A stretch of DNA of 22,298 nt from the IMG/VR virus record IMGVR_UViG_3300028563_000308, positions 1 to 22,298 of that record; one strand, given 5' to 3'. The translations under genes were made by a program, and so were the position numbers. The notes beneath the pieces were generated by a model that saw nothing but the letters and a program-made list of their open reading frames with translations, ran no database searches and was not told the origin of the DNA. Source of the stretch: a virus. Below are positions 6,278-11,885 of this stretch, in pieces. Numbering within the stretch: the first letter of the stretch is position 1; every line of letters starts with the position of its first letter.

Positions 6278-8063
6278 GTCCTCAACGGTCGTGCAGGAGC
6301 AGCCGGCGAAGTCGCGTGTGACGCGGCGCCCGGTGCGCTCCCAGCAGTCCGAGGAAGCCCATGGTATGACCATGGACGAGGTCATATCGAACGTATCCCC
6401 TCATGGGTTCGCGGCTTCGTCGCTACACCACGATCACTGGGAGAAGCCGAACGCTATTCTGGACAGCATCGCGGTCAACCGCAAGACTGCGGTTAAGTCG
6501 TGCCACGCTTCTGGGAAAACGTTTCTGTCGGCCGACGCTGTGCTCTGGTGGATCAGTCGTTGGGATTCGGCGATCGCCATATCGACGGCGCCAACCTGGA
6601 AGCAGGTACAGCATCTGCTGTGGGGAGAGATTAGATCCAGCGTGCGCAAAGGGATCTATGGGATTCCTTCCAGCGGTCTGACGTCCACCCAGTTGAAGCT
6701 CAGCGACAAGAATTACGCGCTCGGGATATCCACCAACGAGGGCGTGAACTTCCAGGGCTTCCATAGCGATCACATTTTGTTCGTGCTCGACGAGGCGCCC
6801 GGCGTCGACCCGGCAATCTGGGACGCGATCGAGGGCGCGGCGGCCGGCGGGCATGTTGCAATCCTGGCGATCGGTAACCCGATCGTACCGAGCGGGACGT
6901 TCTACGACGCGTTCAATGCCAAGCGCCACCTGTGGAACCGGTTCACCATCTCGGCATTCGATACGCCCAATCTGCAGGGAGTGAGCTACACATTCACCGA
7001 TCCGATCCTGCAACGTGAAGTTACGCTCGGCAGCGGCAAGGACATCATGAGCCTTTCCGAGCAGGAACTAAACGAGAACGTTCGGCCATACCTCGTCACT
7101 CGCGGCTGGGTCAAAGAGAGGATCATCGATTGGGGTCCCGGACATCCACTCTTCGACTCGAAGGTCTTGGGCGAGTTCCCAGCCGAGAGCGAGTTCTCGC
7201 TAATTTCGCTTCGCTGGATCGACATGGCCAAGTACGCCATCGTCCCGACGTCAGAGAAGATTCGCTTCGGGCTCGACGTGGCAGGTCCAGGTGAGGCTGA
7301 GACTGTGCTCATTGGCATGCGCGGGCAGCGGATGGAATCGCTGAAGGCATGGCCGCATGCGGATCCGCGCGGCGAGATTGTCGCCATCCTGCGGCCGTTC
7401 TTCGAACGCGGCGAGCTCGAGCAGGTGAATATTGATTCAGCCGGCATCGGGTGGGGGATGTATCTTCACTTGCGGGACATCTTCGGCGGGAGCATCATCA
7501 AGGCCGTCAACGTCGGAGAGGGAGCGTACGACTCGGAGCACTTCGTCAACCTCAAGGCCGAGCTGTATTGGGGATTGCGCATGCGGTTCAAGGATGGGGC
7601 GATCGCCGGCGAGTTCGACGACGTGCTTCAGGGGCAACTGGCCTCCATCCTTTACGAGCACAACGCGCGCGGTCAGGTGAAGATCGAAACGAAGGACGAC
7701 GCCAAGAAGCGCGGCGTACCTTCCCCTGACAGGGCTGAGGCGTTGATGCTGGCTACGGCCAAGAACAGCATGCCGTTGGGGTTGCTTGGGCACGGACAGG
7801 CCGAGAACAAGGCGGCAGAGACCGAGGAGCTGGACCGGCTTGTGAAGGCTTCCATTACCGCGGTGCCGGTAGTTGGCGTGCAGGTTGTTGAGCAGAAGAC
7901 CGCGACCGCGCCAGGCTCCAGCGTCTGCCCAAAGTGCGCGTCGGATTGCATCTCTCGGATACCGGGCGGATTCCGGTGCTCACAGTGTGGAGAGCAGTTC
8001 GGGCAGGCTGTTGTGGCGCCTTCCGCCGGTGGTGGGCGTGGTGGTATGCTGAATGGCATATGA
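6267..8063 (+). CDS. terL: Terminase large subunit with C-terminal zinc ribbon
   Basis: A 598-residue packaging motor protein. The ATPase domain has a Walker A-like KSCHASGKTFL at about residues 77-87 and Walker B ILFVLDEAP, with Asp175-Glu176. The RNase H-like nuclease domain starts around RFGLDVAGPGEAE with Asp337 as a likely metal ligand, and a later acidic NIDSAGIGWG stretch contributes the second. It cuts concatemeric phage DNA and pumps it through the portal. After the nuclease, an extra tail carries CPKC and CSQC (about residues 554-577), a four-cysteine zinc ribbon not usual in this family. ATG 6267 gives an 11-base overlap with the small subunit; an in-frame ATG at 6246 also exists. 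Overlaps the next gene as ATGA. Confidence 0.93.
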   Translation: MPRKSSTVVQEQPAKSRVTRRPVRSQQSEEAHGMTMDEVISNVSPHGFAASSLHHDHWEKPNAILDSIAVNRKTAVKSCHASGKTFLSADAVLWWISRWDSAIAISTAPTWKQVQHLLWGEIRSSVRKGIYGIPSSGLTSTQLKLSDKNYALGISTNEGVNFQGFHSDHILFVLDEAPGVDPAIWDAIEGAAAGGHVAILAIGNPIVPSGTFYDAFNAKRHLWNRFTISAFDTPNLQGVSYTFTDPILQREVTLGSGKDIMSLSEQELNENVRPYLVTRGWVKERIIDWGPGHPLFDSKVLGEFPAESEFSLISLRWIDMAKYAIVPTSEKIRFGLDVAGPGEAETVLIGMRGQRMESLKAWPHADPRGEIVAILRPFFERGELEQVNIDSAGIGWGMYLHLRDIFGGSIIKAVNVGEGAYDSEHFVNLKAELYWGLRMRFKDGAIAGEFDDVLQGQLASILYEHNARGQVKIETKDDAKKRGVPSPDRAEALMLATAKNSMPLGLLGHGQAENKAAETEELDRLVKASITAVPVVGVQVVEQKTATAPGSSVCPKCASDCISRIPGGFRCSQCGEQFGQAVVAPSAGGGRGGMLNGI

Positions 8064-8245
8064 TAGAAACGCTCAATAAGTTTCTGGTTTCGTCGCAGGG
8101 TAAAGCAATTCTGATCATGAATCCGCCGCGCACTTCAATTGCTGCCGACGATGCTCTCCTGCTTGCGGCGTATCTCGTGTTGATGGCCGAACACGAAGCA
8201 TCGCAGCCGTTCGAGGCAGTGTTGAAAGCCGTGGGTGCCTGTTGA
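8060..8245 (+). CDS. Small hypothetical protein, 61 residues
   Basis: A 61-residue protein, mostly helical, starting MIETLNKFLVSSQGKAILIM and continuing through a hydrophobic DDALLLAAYLVLMAEHEA stretch that could be an amphipathic or weakly membrane-active helix. The start overlaps the terminase stop as ATGA (8060-8063), and its own end overlaps a TTG start by four bases. This tight coupling on both sides supports expression. It lies in the terminase-portal interval, which often holds lineage-specific small genes. No family recognised. Confidence 0.62.
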   Translation: MIETLNKFLVSSQGKAILIMNPPRTSIAADDALLLAAYLVLMAEHEASQPFEAVLKAVGAC

Positions 8246-8406
8246 AACGCTGCTGTCGCAATTGCGAGTGGTGGGACGGTGGGGGCGATGAGGCTGCGAA
8301 GACGGCGCTCATCGGCGACTGCGGCAACAGCCTCTCTCCGCGGTTCACCCCTGAGTGGGACTTTGAATGTCCGGAGTTTCTTGCGATCACAGGAGTGTCT
8401 CAATGA
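8242..8406 (+). CDS. Small Cys-rich protein with TTG start, 54 residues
   Basis: Reading from TTG 8242 gives 54 residues beginning MKRCCRNCEWWDGGGDEAAK and ending with GDCGNSL and WDFECPEFLAIT. The cysteine order CCxxC ... C ... C resembles its neighbour at 8699-8890 (CKDCWFF ... C ... WC) and suggests a small zinc or iron-sulfur fold. The TTG start gives a four-base overlap with the upstream stop, and the stop overlaps ATG 8403 as ATGA, so the frame is tiled precisely between two others. No ATG is available, which is why it could be overlooked. Function unknown. Confidence 0.62.
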   Translation: MKRCCRNCEWWDGGGDEAAKTALIGDCGNSLSPRFTPEWDFECPEFLAITGVSQ

Positions 8407-8702
8407 GCCCAGCCGCCGTCCACGAGATTCAGCAGCAGTTCGTCGCTATCCGTCAGGCGGTAGAGACTATCGCAGCAAATACGGCGGTATCGAATTCTCC
8501 AGGCGTCCCGCTGGCCACACAGGTCGGCGAGATGACGCGGCTTCTGGATTCGATCAACACCAAGTTTCAGCAGGATGAAAGCTTGGAGGAGTTGAAGGCC
8601 ATTCGGGCAGCCATTGAGGCCATGAGCGCGAAGTTGGACGGGTTGGCAAAGCCGGACGCTGCGCAGCAGTACCCGGAACTTCGGAAGGGGAATCGACGAT
8701 GA
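8403..8702 (+). CDS. Coiled-coil hypothetical protein, 99 residues
   Basis: A 99-residue protein predicted almost entirely helical, with heptad-like spacing of hydrophobic residues in VHEIQQQFVAIRQAVETIAA and later in LEELKAIRAAIEAMSAKLDG. The two helices are joined by a Ser/Pro-containing turn. It may form a coiled-coil hairpin or oligomer. The in-frame ATG at 8367 was rejected because ATG 8403 overlaps the upstream stop (ATGA), matching the pattern of the whole cluster. The end overlaps the next gene as ATGA. Such proteins near terminase are often of unknown role. Confidence 0.68.
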   Translation: MSPAAVHEIQQQFVAIRQAVETIAANTAVSNSPGVPLATQVGEMTRLLDSINTKFQQDESLEELKAIRAAIEAMSAKLDGLAKPDAAQQYPELRKGNRR

Positions 8703-8890
8703 GCAACACTGCGAACACAGATCCTCGATGCAAGGATTGCTGGTTCTTCAACCTGACCGGCATGAGCAAGTCGGAGGGAACGTGCCGGCGGTATCCTCCA
8801 GTCCTTGTCCACATCGAAACAACGAAGTGGCAATTCCCAATCCTGTCAGCAGGCGAGTGGTGCGGTGAGTGGAAGGCTCGCGGAAACTAG
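8699..8890 (+). CDS. Small Cys-rich protein, 63 residues
   Basis: A 63-residue protein with CKDCWFFNLT at about residues 11-20, GTCRRYPP at 26-33 and EWCGEW near residue 52-57. The four cysteines plus conserved aromatic residues match a type of small phage protein that looks like a compact metal-binding fold (zinc, or an iron-sulfur cluster of HiPIP-like size). It overlaps the coiled-coil gene as ATGA. The resemblance to the 54-residue protein two genes upstream suggests they may be diverged copies. No biochemical role can be named. Confidence 0.7.
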   Translation: MSNTANTDPRCKDCWFFNLTGMSKSEGTCRRYPPVLVHIETTKWQFPILSAGEWCGEWKARGN

Positions 8891-8995
8891 ATGGACCCGA
8901 AACCTGCACATGCGCCAGCAATGCCGACACCTCAGCCATCCAAGCGGGTAATCGTCATGCCTGTTCACCCATTCAAGCGTAAGAAGGCCGCGTAA
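8891..8995 (+). CDS. Very small hypothetical protein, 34 residues
   Basis: ATG 8891 directly follows the previous stop and opens a 34-residue frame rich in Pro and Ala, with a basic end (HPFKRKKAA). It stops one base before the next start. The perfect tiling between two genes is the main support; there is no clear Shine-Dalgarno and no recognisable domain. It may be a translated linker peptide or simply an open spacer. Confidence 0.42.
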   Translation: MDPKPAHAPAMPTPQPSKRVIVMPVHPFKRKKAA

Positions 8996-8996
8996 G

Positions 8997-9311
8997 ATGG
9001 ACAACATCGCCGAGCAACGCTACGATCCGTACAAACGCGTGGGGGGGCTGTACGTTCCCGAGACGCTCGCGGCGGAGCTTCAGAAGCCGGACATGGTGCC
9101 TGGCTCGCGGCCGTCTGGCGTTTCGGCCGCTCCGCCGAGTGCTCCTGCTCCAAAGCTTTCGCGTCAGGTGCGCCGGCGGATGGCGAAGAACTTCGCGGTC
9201 GGGCAGGTGAATAATCTCTTCGCCGGCAAGCGGATCAGCAAGAAGAAGGCGCTGTTGCCGCAGGTGGCGCCCGAGTTGGCCGAAAAGGGTTTCGTCATTC
9301 CCAAGGTCTAG
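8997..9311 (+). CDS. Hypothetical protein, 104 residues
   Basis: A 104-residue protein with an ordered start (DNIAEQRYDPYKRVGGLYVP), a Pro/Ala/Ser-rich middle that is probably a flexible linker, and a basic helical C-terminus (LSRQVRRRMAKNFAVGQVNN, then RISKKKALLP). The basic tail could contact DNA or the packaging machinery. Its start follows the preceding 34-residue frame by one base, and the next frame begins two bases after its stop. No family recognised, but composition and tiling make a real gene likely. Confidence 0.65.
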   Translation: MDNIAEQRYDPYKRVGGLYVPETLAAELQKPDMVPGSRPSGVSAAPPSAPAPKLSRQVRRRMAKNFAVGQVNNLFAGKRISKKKALLPQVAPELAEKGFVIPKV

Positions 9312-9313
9312 CA

Positions 9314-9379
9314 ATGAAGATCCAGTATCCAGGTCCGCTCATCACCGGCATCATCGAGGTCCCGAAGTGCCAGCCATGA
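9314..9379 (+). CDS. Possible micro-ORF, 21 residues
   Basis: ATG 9314 opens a 21-residue frame (MKIQYPGPLITGIIEVPKCQ is its first 20 residues) whose TGA overlaps the next start as ATGA. The sequence is strand-like and not low-complexity, and AAGG lies about ten bases upstream. The case is position and coupling only; it could equally be a short leader for the next gene. Confidence 0.35.
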   Translation: MKIQYPGPLITGIIEVPKCQP

Positions 9380-9525
9380 TCCACAAGAAGTTCAGACCCA
9401 GCACTGACCTCTGGGTGTGCGAGCACGGGGTATCCTATCCCGACGTCTGCAAGGATTGCCAAGCGGCGAAGGAAGCTGCTGGCGTCACCACGCGTTCCGG
9501 TTTCACTTTCTACGACCAACGGTAA
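9376..9525 (+). CDS. Small CxH/CxxC protein, 49 residues
   Basis: A 49-residue frame containing LWVCEHGVSYPDVCKDCQAA at about residues 12-31. Cys-x-His plus Cys-x-x-Cys forms a plausible treble-clef-like zinc knuckle. A Thr/Phe/Tyr-rich tail (TTRSGFTFYDQR) follows. It is coupled upstream by ATGA and downstream by TAATG, so translation termination and initiation are adjacent on both sides. It belongs to the series of small metal-knuckle genes in the terminase-portal interval. No specific function can be assigned. Confidence 0.62.
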   Translation: MIHKKFRPSTDLWVCEHGVSYPDVCKDCQAAKEAAGVTTRSGFTFYDQR

Positions 9526-9836
9526 TGAAGCTCATCCGTAAATGGCTGGCCGGTTTGATCTGGGCAATCATAGCGCGCATGTACCCGCCTCCAGATCCAG
9601 TCATCGACGTCAACGAGAAGTGCCCAGGCTGTGGGCATCGGCAGGGCAGGCTTCGCTGTGTTGGCGTCGAGACTTTGGCCGGCGGTATTCGGGATGGCGT
9701 GCCTGCCATTGTGCAGATGGAGCATATCTGCGCAGTCTGTGAAGCGAAGTGGTATCAAGACCCGGTGTTTAAGGGTGAACCGCGGAAAGTAGCTGAACAA
9801 ATTCACCCGTCTCACATTCTGCAGCAGCGTTCGTAG
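9525..9836 (+). CDS. Zinc-ribbon protein with hydrophobic N-terminus, 103 residues
   Basis: The first 20 residues are MKLIRKWLAGLIWAIIARMY, a basic start followed by a short hydrophobic helix that could insert in a membrane. Then comes CPGCGHRQGRLRCVGVE and, about 35 residues on, ICAVCEAKWYQDPVF: two CxxC pairs of a zinc ribbon. ATG 9525 was chosen over in-frame upstream codons because it overlaps the previous stop (TAATG). It is the last of the small genes before the portal. Possible roles include a membrane-bound zinc-ribbon adaptor; nothing firmer can be said. Confidence 0.7.
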   Translation: MKLIRKWLAGLIWAIIARMYPPPDPVIDVNEKCPGCGHRQGRLRCVGVETLAGGIRDGVPAIVQMEHICAVCEAKWYQDPVFKGEPRKVAEQIHPSHILQQRS

Positions 9837-9857
9837 CGTTACTCCCAATCAAAACCT

Positions 9858-11885
9858 GTGGCAAATCAAATCAGGGATCTCGGGCCGATAGCCGCGGCGC
9901 TGGGACAGATGGCTAATCGTCTGTATCAGCCCCCATCGGATCAGATCCCAGGGAACAATCCGCAGGCGTGGCCAGCCGCGCTCAACCCCGTCTCTCCTCT
10001 CGGACGAAACGGCTCCCAGCCTCTGTCTATCCCCTTCTGGGAAGGCATCAACCTCAACTACACGGTAAGGTCCGACTCGAAGTTCAAGCCGGAAGACCTG
10101 CAGTTGCTGGCCGCCTACCCGCTGGCGCGCATCTGCATCGACAACACCAAGGACGTGCTGGGAAAGATCCCGTGGAAGATCCAGCCAAAGGTGAAGTTTG
10201 GGGAGTCGAGGGAAGCGCATTCCAAGCGATCACAGGGCGACCAGACCGTGTTGGCGCTGAGCCGCTTCTTTGAGTATCCGGACGGTGAGAATAATTGGTC
10301 TGAGTGGCTACGGCTGATCAATGAGGACATGCTAGTGCTCGATGCGCCGGCTGTCCAGATCTGCCGGCTGCGAAATAAGAAGGTCGTCAAGCTGCGCGTG
10401 CTGCCGGGAGAGGATATCACTCGCTACGTCGACGACAACGGCGACATGCCACAGGAAGGACCAGCCTTCGCGCAGCTTTGGCAAGGGATCCCTCGAATTA
10501 ACCTAACGGCAGACCAACTTGTGTATCGGCCGCGGAACTACTTCCACCGCAAGGGCGTCATCGCCAGCTACCTTTTTGGGTACGGGCCTACTGAGGCCAT
10601 GGCGTTGCACATTCAGATTGGTATTCAGCGGCTGCTTTTCGTTTTGGCCTACTATACCCAAGGGAGTATTCCAGACTTCATTCACGTCATCCCTGGCGGC
10701 GCCGACAACAAAGAAGTCAAGACGGCGTTCGAGTACACCAATAGCGTTCTCAAAGGCCAGCTCGACAAGCGGCGCGGGTACATCCCAATTCAAGGGTTCA
10801 CGCCGGACGGCAAGGATCAGTTCCTCTTTCCGAAGGAGAAGCTGCTGGCCGATGCGTTCGACGACCTGCACATCCGATACCTGTGCTACGGATATGGATG
10901 CTCGCCGCAGCGACTCCTCCGCATGCTCAACCGGGCGACCGGCGAGGCGAACCAGGACGCAGCTGAAGACGAGGGTGTAGATCCGTTCCGCCAGTTTGAC
11001 CAGGACTTCGTCAACTACATCATTCAGCGTCGGATGGGCTTCCCCGACTACGAGATGGTGCTGTCGTCGAAGCACGATACCGATGCGGTCAACCAGGCGA
11101 CAGCGGATGCCTCAGATGTCGGGTCAGCCCTTATTCGCATCAATGAGATTCGCGAGCGGCGCGGTCTTGATCCTGATCCGAACCCACTGGCCAATCAACT
11201 CCTGATGAAGACGGTCAATGGCCTGGTCGCGCTCGGCACTCCTCCCCCTGTGCCCGGCGGCGGTGGCGGCCCAGAACCAACGGCCGGGGCGCCCAAGCCC
11301 AAACCCGCGGCGGCAAGCGGAAAGTCTCTTTGGGAAGAGACGATGCAGAAGGGTATCGAATCGTTGGCGGTTCGTGCCAAGTCGGCCGCGTTCGGAGTGC
11401 TTACCAAGTATTCGGAAGAACAGCCTCGTGTACCAGCCGGCGGCGCAGGTGGCGGTGAATTCGCTTCGCCTGGCGCTACTGGTGGCAAACAGCGTTCTGA
11501 GAAGGCTCTGCGAGCTCTGAAGAACTTCGTTCCCACCACAAAGGCAGACCACGCCAAGGCCGAACTGCAGGAGCAGCGCTTGGCCAGAGGTCTCGGACTG
11601 GAACGAACGGGCGACAATCAGCCATTCGATCTGGTAGGGAACAAGGTGGCTGTAGAACTTAAAACGCTCATTTCGAACACCAACGACAAAATCACCATGC
11701 GCAAGGACGCGCTCCAGCGCAAAGTGGAAGCGGCCAAGAGCATGAAGGCCAAGATGTATACGGTTGTGGCGGATGCGCGCGCGGGCTCTACCAAATACTT
11801 CGTGCGCGAAGGAGTCGGTTCATTCCGCCTTTCCAGCATGACTCAAACCACGCTGAACGAATTGAAACTGATCCTGAAAAAATGA
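9858..11885 (+). CDS. Portal protein with C-terminal PD-(D/E)XK-like domain
   Basis: A 675-residue protein. Residues about 1-455 look like a phage portal: position between terminase and MuF gene, the DNA-contacting fold with GEDITRYVDDNG, a middle FGYGPTEAMALHIQIG, a YLCYGYGCSPQRLLRM region and a C-terminal INEIRERRGLDPDPNPLANQ, which is very typical of portals. It forms the dodecameric DNA channel of the capsid. A Pro/Ala/Gly linker then leads to QPRVPAGGAGGGEFA at about 522 and a separate domain with FDLVGNKVAVELKT. Asp591, Glu600 and Lys602 give the D-x8-ExK pattern of restriction-type nucleases. That extension is not part of ordinary portals. The GTG at 9858 is the start. The end overlaps the MuF gene by four bases. 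Confidence 0.88.
   Translation: MANQIRDLGPIAAALGQMANRLYQPPSDQIPGNNPQAWPAALNPVSPLGRNGSQPLSIPFWEGINLNYTVRSDSKFKPEDLQLLAAYPLARICIDNTKDVLGKIPWKIQPKVKFGESREAHSKRSQGDQTVLALSRFFEYPDGENNWSEWLRLINEDMLVLDAPAVQICRLRNKKVVKLRVLPGEDITRYVDDNGDMPQEGPAFAQLWQGIPRINLTADQLVYRPRNYFHRKGVIASYLFGYGPTEAMALHIQIGIQRLLFVLAYYTQGSIPDFIHVIPGGADNKEVKTAFEYTNSVLKGQLDKRRGYIPIQGFTPDGKDQFLFPKEKLLADAFDDLHIRYLCYGYGCSPQRLLRMLNRATGEANQDAAEDEGVDPFRQFDQDFVNYIIQRRMGFPDYEMVLSSKHDTDAVNQATADASDVGSALIRINEIRERRGLDPDPNPLANQLLMKTVNGLVALGTPPPVPGGGGGPEPTAGAPKPKPAAASGKSLWEETMQKGIESLAVRAKSAAFGVLTKYSEEQPRVPAGGAGGGEFASPGATGGKQRSEKALRALKNFVPTTKADHAKAELQEQRLARGLGLERTGDNQPFDLVGNKVAVELKTLISNTNDKITMRKDALQRKVEAAKSMKAKMYTVVADARAGSTKYFVREGVGSFRLSSMTQTTLNELKLILKK

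Noticed and set aside
10503-11075. 190-residue - strand frame in the portal gene
   Set aside because: Antisense shadow of a well supported portal domain; no domain or ribosome site.
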